Assembly (NCBI RefSeq): GCF_004801405.1
Contig: NZ_SSOB01000056.1
Span: forward strand, 1-56,984
Direction: 5' to 3'
Length of the DNA stretch: 56,984 nucleotides
Origin: Cohnella fermenti
GTDB taxonomy: Bacteria; Bacillota; Bacilli; Paenibacillales; Paenibacillaceae
Positions within the stretch are counted from its first letter, which is position 1. Each line of letters starts with the position of its first letter. This document shows positions 8,715 through 16,389 of the stretch, piece after piece. The position numbers and the translations under genes were made by a program. Below the pieces are notes generated by a model that worked only from the letters and a program-made list of their open reading frames with translations, was not told the DNA's origin and ran no database searches.

Positions 8715-10769
8715 TTGATTGAACCGAAGTTTTTCTCCTTCCGGCAGCCTCCCGATTGGAGGCGCGGCGCGAGCAGCCAGCTCGCGATCGTCAAGGAAGG
8801 CGTCACGATCGAGAACGAGTTCGTCTATCGCCCCGATCGGCGGCATCCGCTCCTGTTCCCGGAGCTGGTCGCGCCGATCGGAGGGGCGGCGACGGACGGA
8901 GTCGGCCGCTGGTTCCTGCTGGGGGGCGATGGCGTTATCTGGCGGACCGACCTCGCCAGCAGGCATATCGAGCGGATCATCGGCACGGAGCGGACTCGCT
9001 CCGGGCGGCAGGCGCTGTTCGCGGCAACCCGGGATTCGGTCATCGTCCTGCTGCCCGAGACCGAGTCGACGCTGCAGTCGTTCTCGTTCGAGAACTCCCA
9101 GATTCGCTGGTCGGTGTCGAGCTGGAACGGCGAACCGTTCTACGGGGCGCTGATCGCGTCGGACGGAGCGGGAGGGTTCCTCGTGCTGGCGAACCTGAGC
9201 GGCAGAGGAGAAGTTCGGCTGCTCAGGTTCGACAGCTCGGGGGAGGCCGTTGGCTCGATGCCGATCCCGCTCGGGGACGGCCTGGACTTGTCGGCCGAGG
9301 AGCCCGCACGTTTCCAGCTCTCGATCGGCAGCGCCGGAATCGGCTGGTTGCTGGACAAGGGAGCGAACGAGCTGTATCGCCTCGACTTCGCGGCGAATTC
9401 GGCATCTGCGGTTGTCATTCCCGAGGATGCGGGCAGACTCGCCGCCGTCTGCGGGAGCGGGGACGAGCAGGTCTGGGCTCATCTCGGCCCCGATCGGCCG
9501 CCCGGCTCGCCTTCGCTGCTGCGCATAGGCGCAGGAGGCAAGGTAGTCGAGCGAGGCTACGCGGGCAATGAAGGCGGCGACCTGCTGTGGGCCGGCCAAG
9601 GCTGCCTCTATCTGCTGAATTCGGAGCGGCGAACGATTCAAGAGATTCGTCCCGTCTCGGAGACGGCGGTGTGGGGGCCGCTCGGCCGCAGGCTCGGCGT
9701 CTGGCTCAGCGACTCGCTGGACAGCGGCGCCGAGGAGACGGAGTGGCACAAGATCGTAATGAGCAGCCGGCAGAAGAGCGACACGCAGATCATCGTCCGC
9801 TGCTTCGCATCCGACAGCAAGGAAGTCATCATCGGGCAGGGGAAGGTGGACCTCGACCGCTATATCGCGGATTCGGCCGTCTCTATGGAAGACAAGCTGC
9901 GCACGCTTGCGGGGCTGTGGGCGAAGCCGCTGGCCGACCCGGAGGATGCGCTGCTGTTCAAGCTGAAGGGCCGCTACCTGTGGGTTTATCTCGAACTCAT
10001 CGGTTCCGAGAGCCACGCTCCCGTCGTCCATAGTATGGAAGTCTATTTTCCGCGAATGTCTTATCTGGAGCATCTGCCTCCCATCTATCAGCGCCACGAG
10101 CCGAGCCGAGACTTCCTCTCCAGGTATCTCAGCATCTTCCAGACGATTATGGACGAGACGGATCGGCGGATCGGGCAGGTAACCCGGGTGTTCGACGCCG
10201 GAGGGGCGGACGGCCGCTCGCTGAGATGGCTGCTCGGCTGGCTCGGCATCGAGGGAGAGGATTACTGGACGGAGGAGCAGCTGCGGCAATTGCTGAAGCA
10301 TGCCAACGTTCTGTACAATCTGCGCGGGACGAGAACGGCGATGGAACTGCTGATCTCGATCTATACGGGAGAGAAGCCGATCATTCTGGAGTACGAGCAG
10401 GTTCAGCCGCTGAAGGAGAACCCGGAGCTTGGGGAGGTGGCGGAGCGGCTGTACGCGGCCGACCCGCACGTGTTCAATGTGCTCGTCAAGTCCGAGCACG
10501 CCGACACGGAGACGAAGCGGGTATCGCTGCTGCATCTGATCGACGCGTTCAAGCCGGCGTTCGCCTCCTGCAAGCTGGTCGTGCTTCAGCCTTGGGTGTA
10601 CATGGACTTGCACTCCTATCTCGGCATGAACACTGTCTTGTCCGAACCGACGCTCTTGACCTTGGACGGCCGATCCTCCATGCCGCATCATACCATTACG
10701 ATCGACCTGGGCCAAGACAATCGAATGGACCAACACACGAGACTCGGATTGGATTCTCGTCTGGAATAA
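8715..10769 (+). CDS. gpI-like tail protein (TIGR02242) with large N-terminal propeller-like domain
   Basis: In this 684-residue protein, residues ~450-600 carry the TIGR02242 tail-protein domain: YLEHLPPIYQRHEPSRDFLS, RVFDAGGADGRSLRWLLGWL and LYNLRGTRTAMELLISIYTG. This is the gpI-like adaptor that links baseplate to fibres. Residues ~1-440 consist of repeated short beta strands with SGRGEVRLLRFDSSGEAVGS-like units, consistent with a beta-propeller and absent from minimal gpI proteins. The TTG start at 8715 follows GGGAGGGG. The N-terminal fold is inferred from repeat spacing only. The position directly after two baseplate genes fits a peripheral, perhaps target-binding role. Confidence 0.78.
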   Translation: MIEPKFFSFRQPPDWRRGASSQLAIVKEGVTIENEFVYRPDRRHPLLFPELVAPIGGAATDGVGRWFLLGGDGVIWRTDLASRHIERIIGTERTRSGRQALFAATRDSVIVLLPETESTLQSFSFENSQIRWSVSSWNGEPFYGALIASDGAGGFLVLANLSGRGEVRLLRFDSSGEAVGSMPIPLGDGLDLSAEEPARFQLSIGSAGIGWLLDKGANELYRLDFAANSASAVVIPEDAGRLAAVCGSGDEQVWAHLGPDRPPGSPSLLRIGAGGKVVERGYAGNEGGDLLWAGQGCLYLLNSERRTIQEIRPVSETAVWGPLGRRLGVWLSDSLDSGAEETEWHKIVMSSRQKSDTQIIVRCFASDSKEVIIGQGKVDLDRYIADSAVSMEDKLRTLAGLWAKPLADPEDALLFKLKGRYLWVYLELIGSESHAPVVHSMEVYFPRMSYLEHLPPIYQRHEPSRDFLSRYLSIFQTIMDETDRRIGQVTRVFDAGGADGRSLRWLLGWLGIEGEDYWTEEQLRQLLKHANVLYNLRGTRTAMELLISIYTGEKPIILEYEQVQPLKENPELGEVAERLYAADPHVFNVLVKSEHADTETKRVSLLHLIDAFKPAFASCKLVVLQPWVYMDLHSYLGMNTVLSEPTLLTLDGRSSMPHHTITIDLGQDNRMDQHTRLGLDSRLE

Positions 10770-10791
10770 TGAGTGGAGAGGGGATCTTCGG

Positions 10792-12492
10792 ATGAACAAA
10801 TCAAGGTATATCCCGTTCGAGCGCAACCGTTACTTCTACGGCAAGCTGCTGACGGTGCGGGACTTCATGACGGAGCAGACGTATTACTCGGACAAGCGCA
10901 GGCTGATCAATCGCTTGCTGCACGGAAGCGGGGTCGTCGCGGGGCTGCAAGTCGTCGCCGTGGACGACAAGTCGGTCTCGATCGAGACCGGCGCCGCACT
11001 GGATACGCTCGGCCGCGAGATCGTCGTTCCGTCTCCGGTGACGATCAAGCTGTCGCAGCTCGACGGCTTCACGAACAACGAGTACGCCAAGAACGTCTAT
11101 CTGTGCATCGCCTACGACGAGAAAGGCAAGGAGCCGGTCCATACGGTCGCGGGAGCGGGAACGGCCGGACGGGAAGGCGACGTCAGCGAGCACAACCGCA
11201 TTCTTGAGAGCTACCGCCTCTTCATTAGCGAACAGTCCCCATCGCCGGGCCTTCAGGAATACGATCATCTGATCGAGGACACGTCGGTCTGGTACGGCGA
11301 TTCGCAGGTGCGAATTCTGCAGACGGCGCCGCGTTACCTCGAGCCCGGCCAAGTGTTCGACCTCCGGCTGACGGTTGAGAAGACGCTGCAGACGGCTCAC
11401 GTCGAGTTCGAATATGTGCCCGACTGGACCGGCTTCGAGCTGGCCGATCCGCTGGCGGACGGCAAGATCCGGTTCGTCGAGCCGACCGACGGCGGCCAGA
11501 CGGTGTACAAGCAGACGGTCCGCGTTCGCGCCGCCGAGCTCGAGCCCGGCGAAGTCCGGTCAATCCGCTCGATCGGGGCGAAGGCCGGAACCGCGCGCCT
11601 CGTCGTCGGCGACAAGCTCATCAACGAGCTGTCGCGCGTTCAGCATTCGGTCGAGGTCAGCGAGGAGCCTGCGGAGCGAAGAATTCTGCGCTCGTTCTAC
11701 TCGCGCTCGCTCGATCGAGCGCTCGAGTCCACATCGGATTCGGCCGTCTGCCTGGCCAAGATCAACCTGCTGCAGATGGGCGCGACGTACGTCATCGACA
11801 GCATCGAGCCGATGCCGCTGCAGGATTACGTCATCAACGCGACGATGCTGTACAAGATTCTGTCCTCCCAGGGCAGCATCACCCGGGGAGAATCGGCAGC
11901 GGGCTCCGTTGGCTCGGAGCCGGGAGCCGCTCCTTCCGCGCCGCCGGAGTCGTTCCCGGACTTGAAGGACGAGTTCCGTCTGTTCGAGGGCGAGAATGAG
12001 GACCAGCCGAAGGAAGAGCAGGCAGCTTCCGGCATTGTGGAGATCTCGATCCTTCCTCCGCCGAAGAAGAAGTGGTACCACCGGCGCGTGAGGACGTTCT
12101 ACTCCGACGAGATCCCCCACGGCCTGGGGGGCGGAGCGGCGTTCATCTCGGCGGGCGTATCGGACGAGAAGGAAGAGAGCGAAGTGATCGTCCCCGAGAT
12201 GTGGAGCCGCAGCGACGCGGTCTACGTCGGCAACCAGTCGATCTTCAAGAAGAGCGAGTACGCTTCGGAGCTTCCCCAGGTGGAGATCGGGTATATTTTC
12301 TACCCGAAGAAGGGGACCTTCCGCATCGGCGTCAAGGTGAAGGGCAAGACCGAGCGCACCCGCCTGCGCCTCCGCTGGTGGGCCGTCAAGGCGGCCGCGG
12401 ACGCCGCCGCGGATTCGGCCGGCGATGGGGCCGGCGCCCCGCTCGGCGAGCACAACCGCGGCCAGCACGAAGCGGCGGCCGGCCGCTCGTAA
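10792..12492 (+). CDS. Conserved contractile-injection-locus protein of unknown role
   Basis: This 566-residue protein starts with RNRYFYGKLLTVRDFMTEQ, then KRRLINRLLHGSGVVAGLQV and ALDTLGREIVVP. I recognise this N-terminal pattern from proteins encoded next to CIS baseplate genes in many lineages, but no biochemical function is established to my knowledge. The middle has two beta-sandwich-like segments, followed by an acidic, low-complexity linker (residues ~360-410, rich in E/S/A/G/P). The C-terminal third contains FYSDEIPHGLGGGAAFISAG. An A/G-rich tail ends the protein. ATG at 10792 follows GGAGAGGGG. It is the last gene before the terminator. It may be a fibre/receptor-binding or surface-anchoring component. 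Confidence 0.6.
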   Translation: MNKSRYIPFERNRYFYGKLLTVRDFMTEQTYYSDKRRLINRLLHGSGVVAGLQVVAVDDKSVSIETGAALDTLGREIVVPSPVTIKLSQLDGFTNNEYAKNVYLCIAYDEKGKEPVHTVAGAGTAGREGDVSEHNRILESYRLFISEQSPSPGLQEYDHLIEDTSVWYGDSQVRILQTAPRYLEPGQVFDLRLTVEKTLQTAHVEFEYVPDWTGFELADPLADGKIRFVEPTDGGQTVYKQTVRVRAAELEPGEVRSIRSIGAKAGTARLVVGDKLINELSRVQHSVEVSEEPAERRILRSFYSRSLDRALESTSDSAVCLAKINLLQMGATYVIDSIEPMPLQDYVINATMLYKILSSQGSITRGESAAGSVGSEPGAAPSAPPESFPDLKDEFRLFEGENEDQPKEEQAASGIVEISILPPPKKKWYHRRVRTFYSDEIPHGLGGGAAFISAGVSDEKEESEVIVPEMWSRSDAVYVGNQSIFKKSEYASELPQVEIGYIFYPKKGTFRIGVKVKGKTERTRLRLRWWAVKAAADAAADSAGDGAGAPLGEHNRGQHEAAAGRS

Positions 12493-12527
12493 GGCGGGGC
12501 GAGCCGGGGCAGCGCATTGCGGCAGAT

Positions 12528-12557
12528 AGAGGCACGGGGACTCCCGTGTCTCTTTTT
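12528..12557 (+). terminator. Rho-independent terminator closing the injection-system operon
   Basis: A stem AGAGGCACGGG / CCCGTGTCTCT with loop GACT (one mismatch) is followed directly by a run of T. It lies 36 bases after the stop of the last injection-system gene and is correctly oriented for + transcription. Confidence 0.88.
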
Positions 12558-12892
12558 ACGTTGCAAGGCTGAAGCGCAATGGAGGGGGAAAAGTCGGCTC
12601 CTCTCCCAGCGTCATATCCTCTCTGTCGACATTATATCTCTTCTCCCATTCGTTCAGGATAGGGATGAGCCGAAGCGGGGACACAACGAATCCGATAGGA
12701 AAAGGTCGCGCCGCAAACGGCAACTCGAATGGCTATGAAGAAGAGGCACGCTTTGCCGGGCGCTGCGAAGGAGGGCTGCCTACGCAGTGCACAAGGGGAG
12801 GGAGTACAGGGAGTAACGAGCACGGCAAAGAGACACCGACGGCGTTAGGAAGCGGCGATGGGGTTGGGGCGGCTTCTGCGCTGCGTGCAAGG
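12558..12892. other. Gene-free stretch between terminator and IS1595-like gene
   Basis: I see no convincing reading frame, RNA or repeat here. Open frames on either strand are short, lack ribosome binding sites and read as non-protein-like sequence. No terminal inverted repeat for the neighbouring IS1595-like gene is recognisable on this side. Confidence 0.5.
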
Positions 12893-13777
12893 TTAACAGG
12901 CCGACCTGAGGCCGGCTGGAGAGCGCTGCACGTGTCGGAAAGCCTGGCAAGCTTGCACCATCAATTGCACACAGTCGCCTCCGTTCTGCCGGGCGTTCCA
13001 CCGGAAGGAAGCCTCGGCCAGATACTTAGGCAGCGAGCTTGCTCTGATGCCGCGATAGGTTGTGCGAATCCGCTTGAACTCCGCACGAATAATCGGGGCC
13101 AGGTTCCGGCAATGGCGAATTGTCAAATACCAGGACCGCTGTACGTCGGCGGCCTGGCTGACGGGATCGGGAGCGAAGTGACGGCGCTTGAACACCTGGC
13201 GAGCTTCCGCATTGATGGTGCTGCCATTCATCTGTTCGCGGTCGAGCATCATCCAAGTCATGCGCACGGGACGATCGGCGTCATCGATCTCCATGGCCAT
13301 AGCTACCGGATGCTCCTGCTCGTTAAGCTCGCCGATGGAAGGCAGGGAAGGGCAGAAGATCGCCAAGCCGGCTTCCACGCGCCCGCTCAGCCGCTCCGCT
13401 CCGTCAAGCTCAAGCAGAAGGCTCTCGCGAATCTTGTTCATCATGGCATAAGCCGTTTTGTAGGTGACGCCGATCTGCTTCGCGAGCTGCGCGGCGTTGA
13501 TGCCGGAGGACGGATCGCTCATGCGCTCGATGGCGAACAGCCACTTAGAAAGCGCGGTCCGCGTTCCTTCCATGCAAGTGCCGGAAGTAACAGAAGCCTG
13601 GTGACGGCAGCGCACGCATTCAAACAGAGGCCGACGGCGAGTGGCGATCGTATACGCCTCCGGATGGCCGCAGAGCGGGCAGCGATACCCGTCAGGCCAT
13701 CGGCAGCGGTAGAAATACTCTGCGCAAGCGTCTTCGCCGCCTTGCTTCGCCAGAAACTCCGCATAGCTCTCGAGCAT
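12893..13777 (-). CDS. IS1595-family transposase-like protein, catalytic motif apparently lost
   Basis: This 294-residue protein has an N-terminal zinc ribbon (YRCPLCGH ... FECVRCRHQASVTSGTCME) and the helical region of ISXO2/IS1595 transposases (LAKQIGVTYKTAYAMMNKIR). In active members the next block reads V-E-V-D-E-x-Y-x-G; here it is GRVEAGLAIFCPS, with no Asp-Glu. The C-terminal block keeps only the skeleton (EFKRIRTTYRGIRASSLPKY, EASFRWNAR). The reading frame is intact. ATG at 13777 has GGAGGTG 5 bases upstream. No inverted repeats were found. It could be an immobile, domesticated descendant or a recently inactivated copy. Confidence 0.75.
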   Translation of the reverse strand: MLESYAEFLAKQGGEDACAEYFYRCRWPDGYRCPLCGHPEAYTIATRRRPLFECVRCRHQASVTSGTCMEGTRTALSKWLFAIERMSDPSSGINAAQLAKQIGVTYKTAYAMMNKIRESLLLELDGAERLSGRVEAGLAIFCPSLPSIGELNEQEHPVAMAMEIDDADRPVRMTWMMLDREQMNGSTINAEARQVFKRRHFAPDPVSQAADVQRSWYLTIRHCRNLAPIIRAEFKRIRTTYRGIRASSLPKYLAEASFRWNARQNGGDCVQLMVQACQAFRHVQRSPAGLRSAC

Positions 13778-13797
13778 AGTCGCACCTCCACGAAACA

Positions 13798-13843
13798 GAA
13801 CGTTTGTTCTCTTTTATTGTAGCATTTTCTGGAATTAATGCAA
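13798..13843 (-). promoter_or_regulatory. Promoter with LexA-like (SOS) box for the IS1595-like gene
   Basis: On the minus strand TTGCAT (13843-13838) and TACAAT (13821-13816) are 16 bases apart. The box GAACGTTTGTTC at 13798-13809 follows. This matches the Gram-positive LexA/DinR core GAAC-N4-GTTC, with symmetrical A/T flanks instead of the usual C/G. It would cover the transcription start and block initiation when LexA is bound. The box is seen directly; LexA binding is inference. Confidence 0.6.
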
Positions 13844-14005
13844 GAGGTTCCGTAAAAAAAGTGTTGCCGCGCGAAGGCTGGAGTCCGGGAAGAGAAGTTC
13901 CTGATCGAAGGGGAGATGAGGCATAATGCGCAGAAAGGGGGATGACGCTCATGGGGATTCCACAATATGGTAGATTCATGGCGGCCGAGTACGGGACAGA
14001 GGCAT

Positions 14006-14050
14006 AAAAATCGCCAAGCGACAACGGGAATGATCCCGTGCCGCTTGGCG
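14006..14050 (-). terminator. Terminator of the MORN-repeat gene
   Basis: Just after the TGA of the MORN gene (minus direction) the sequence CGCCAAGCG ... CGCTTGGCG forms a long stem with an inner ACGGGA/TCCCGT arm and a T5 tract. It is oriented for minus-strand transcription. Confidence 0.85.
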
Positions 14051-14066
14051 GTTAGAGGCGCTAGCA

Positions 14067-15836
14067 TCACGACGCCGAGAGAACAATCGTGCCGCCGGTT
14101 GGCGTGCCTTGCTTCTTGTCGATGTCGAAGCGATAGGTGCTGCCGTTCATGGTAAGCGTCGTGGACGAGGGCAGCTCGATCAGCACGACCGAGGCCGGGT
14201 CGGCTTCCGCTTCGGACTTGGCCAAGGCGGTCATCTCCTGGTACAGCCGCGCCAGCACAGGGCCGTTGCCGATCCGGACCTCTTGCACGGAGGCTTCGCC
14301 CGAGGAGCCGGAGTCGTCCATCGCGACGAGGAACGTCAGCTTCAGATCCTGGTAGCGGATCTGCAGGGAAGGACTGGCCGCCCCGCCGACAGCCGCGGTC
14401 GTGCCCGTCGTGCTCATGGCGGCGGCGGTCACGGTTGAGGAGTCAGATACGCCGCCGTCGCTTGTTCCCGCGCTGTCGGCCGCCTCGCCCGTATTCGCGC
14501 CGCTCGCATCCGCGGCGCTTGCATCCGTCCCGCCGGCAAGCGCCGCGTCGGAATCGTCGGACGATGCGTTCAGCACGTCGACGACGGTGGCTTCGCCCAG
14601 CAGCTCGGTCAGCCGCACTGCGGACAGCCCGAGGAAAGCGGAAGGGTCCAAGGCACCGCTGCGGAACGCTCCCTTGTACTGAATGGTGCCGTCTTCCCGG
14701 TACCAGGTGCCGATTCCGTTCAGCTTCCCTTCCACGAACGGGCCTTCATATTCGACCATACCCGCGGCGCTGAACAGCTTGCCCTGCCCATGGTACTTGC
14801 CGGCGGCGAACGAGCCTTGGTAGACGGATAGACCGGTCTCGTCGAAGAGCTGTCCGTCCCCTTGATAGCTGCCGTTCAGGAAGCCGCCGACGTACAGCGG
14901 CGTTCCCGCAGCGGAGTAGAGAGTGCCGGTGCCGCTGTACGCTCCGGCGAGGAAGCCGCCTTCGTACTTGACGCTGCCGCTCTCGAAGTATTCCGCTCCG
15001 GCCCCGGACGGCTTGCCGCTGACGAATTCGCCGTTGTAGCGCACGGTGCCGTCGGCATACAGCGTCTTGCCCGTTCCGTTGTACTTCCCGGCGAGGAAGC
15101 CGCCCTGGTAGACGATGGCGCCGCCTTCGCCGTATTCCGTGCCTTCGCCGTTGTAGACGCCGTTCGCATACCCGCCGGCATAGAGCAGAGCTCCCGCCTC
15201 GGAGTAGCCGCTGCCCGTTCCGTTCGGGCTTCCCGCCTTGAATTCGCCTTCGTACTGAACGTTCCCGCCTGGATAATAGAGCCGTCCCTGGCCTTCGTAG
15301 ACGTTGTCGGCGAACGCTCCGGTGTAGAGCAGACGGCCTTCCTCGTCGTATCGGCTGCCTTGAACAATCAACCCCGCCGCATAGGTTCCTTGCTCCTTGA
15401 TCGTGCCATTGGCCCAATAGAGCGTGCCTTCGCCTTCGTACACTCCGTTCGCCAGAGCGCCTTCGTACACGAGCGAGCCGCTCTCGTCCTTCAGCTTCGC
15501 TGCTCCGCTGTAGGCACTGGCTTGCCCGTCCGCTGCAACGGTAATGGACGGAGTGCGGTGGAACATCTTGTTGACGAACTTGGGAGGCCGAATAAAGAGG
15601 AAGAAGTAAAGCACAAGAAGGATAAGAATGACGATCACGATGAGCTTCTTGGAGACGTAGGTGTTGCCGAAGCGCACGTAGCTCGCCTTCGTGATCTCCT
15701 TCTGGCCGAGAATCGACTTGAAGAGTCCCTTCAGGAACTTGGCCAGAAGCTTCGGCCACTTCTTGAGCCTCCGAAGCGGCATCATGATCTTCTTGATGAT
15801 AGGAGTTACATAAGGCTTAATGAGTTTCTCGATCAA
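14067..15836 (-). CDS. Membrane-anchored MORN-repeat protein
   Basis: About 589 residues. The N-terminus is lysine-rich and amphipathic, followed by one transmembrane helix (~65-84, LIVIVILILLVLYFFLFI). After that come roughly a dozen MORN repeats of the form Y-x-G-x-F-x-x-G-x-Y-x-G-x-G-x-L-Y (residues ~105-395), an A/S/T/D-rich linker (~430-490) and a small C-terminal beta domain ending IVLSAS. MORN repeats form elongated beta sheets that bind lipid or protein; YwqK-type MORN proteins accompany toxins. I choose TTG at 15836, which follows AAGGAG, 15 bases after the DUF4280 gene, so the two are one operon. Role unknown; the pairing suggests a surface scaffold or effector partner. Confidence 0.75.
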   Translation of the reverse strand: MIEKLIKPYVTPIIKKIMMPLRRLKKWPKLLAKFLKGLFKSILGQKEITKASYVRFGNTYVSKKLIVIVILILLVLYFFLFIRPPKFVNKMFHRTPSITVAADGQASAYSGAAKLKDESGSLVYEGALANGVYEGEGTLYWANGTIKEQGTYAAGLIVQGSRYDEEGRLLYTGAFADNVYEGQGRLYYPGGNVQYEGEFKAGSPNGTGSGYSEAGALLYAGGYANGVYNGEGTEYGEGGAIVYQGGFLAGKYNGTGKTLYADGTVRYNGEFVSGKPSGAGAEYFESGSVKYEGGFLAGAYSGTGTLYSAAGTPLYVGGFLNGSYQGDGQLFDETGLSVYQGSFAAGKYHGQGKLFSAAGMVEYEGPFVEGKLNGIGTWYREDGTIQYKGAFRSGALDPSAFLGLSAVRLTELLGEATVVDVLNASSDDSDAALAGGTDASAADASGANTGEAADSAGTSDGGVSDSSTVTAAAMSTTGTTAAVGGAASPSLQIRYQDLKLTFLVAMDDSGSSGEASVQEVRIGNGPVLARLYQEMTALAKSEAEADPASVVLIELPSSTTLTMNGSTYRFDIDKKQGTPTGGTIVLSAS

Positions 15837-15850
15837 GGGGTTCGACTCCT

Positions 15851-16237
15851 TCAGGGAACTTGAACGGTCACTTGACCGGGATTGACAATCTGTATGGTGC
15901 CACCCCAATTGCACATGCACTTGGATGAGTTGTTAAGCGCAGGAAACGTTCCGACCATCACGGTAGGAGACCCGGGAGCCCACGGAGCTGCGGTGACGGG
16001 AACGCAAGGCATCGGCGTCAGCACTCCGAGAGCGGCGGCCGTCGCAGAGGCGACCATTGGATTCGCCATCGACTGGCACATGCCGAACGGAAGAATGTTC
16101 ACCAGCGGTTTGTTGTCCATAATGTTCGCGTAAGGCATCGCCTGAATGACCCGATTGGCCGGCAGCACCATCAGGACGCTCGGCGCCATCCCGAAGCTGC
16201 ATTGTAGGCTCGCGCCTCCGCATACGAATTGGCCCAT
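15851..16237 (-). CDS. DUF4280 (PAAR-like) protein
   Basis: This 128-residue protein with conserved cysteines follows the DUF4280 layout: VCGGASLQCSFGMAPS near the start, FGMCQSMANPMVA in the middle and PALNNSSKCMCNWGGTIQIV at the end. DUF4280 proteins resemble PAAR spike tips and are found with eCIS, T6SS-like and RHS systems. ATG at 16237 follows GAAGGAG. The protein has no signal peptide. It heads a two-gene unit with the MORN protein and could cap the split spike of the injection system upstream. That link is inferred from family and proximity. Confidence 0.85.
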   Translation of the reverse strand: MGQFVCGGASLQCSFGMAPSVLMVLPANRVIQAMPYANIMDNKPLVNILPFGMCQSMANPMVASATAAALGVLTPMPCVPVTAAPWAPGSPTVMVGTFPALNNSSKCMCNWGGTIQIVNPGQVTVQVP

Positions 16238-16270
16238 AGCATCTCCTTCTATGTAACATTTTTTAACTTT

Positions 16271-16299
16271 ATTCTACTATTTCTATCAACATCCATCAA
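16271..16299 (-). promoter_or_regulatory. Sigma-A-like promoter for the DUF4280-MORN operon
   Basis: Reading the minus strand, TTGATG (16299-16294) and TAGAAT (16276-16271) are separated by 17 bases, 34 bases upstream of the DUF4280 start. The region is AT-rich compared with its surroundings. No operator-like dyad is obvious. Confidence 0.6.
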
Positions 16300-16389
16300 T
16301 AAATACGAGGGGATAAACACAAATAGACGGATTTATAGTACTATAGAAACTAGAGGAAACTGGGAATTGTCCGGAGCGGGAGATTAACC

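Noticed and set aside
12665..13822. Long + strand open frame opposite the IS1595-like gene
   Set aside because: It is the antisense shadow of the minus-strand gene. It has no ribosome binding site and its composition is not protein-like, while the minus frame has a zinc ribbon and a good start.
13936..14007. Possible 18-21 residue peptide (MGIPQYGRFMAAEYGTEA)
   Set aside because: A GGGGG site lies upstream, but the frame is too short to judge, shows no recognisable family and is followed by a terminator oriented for the other strand.
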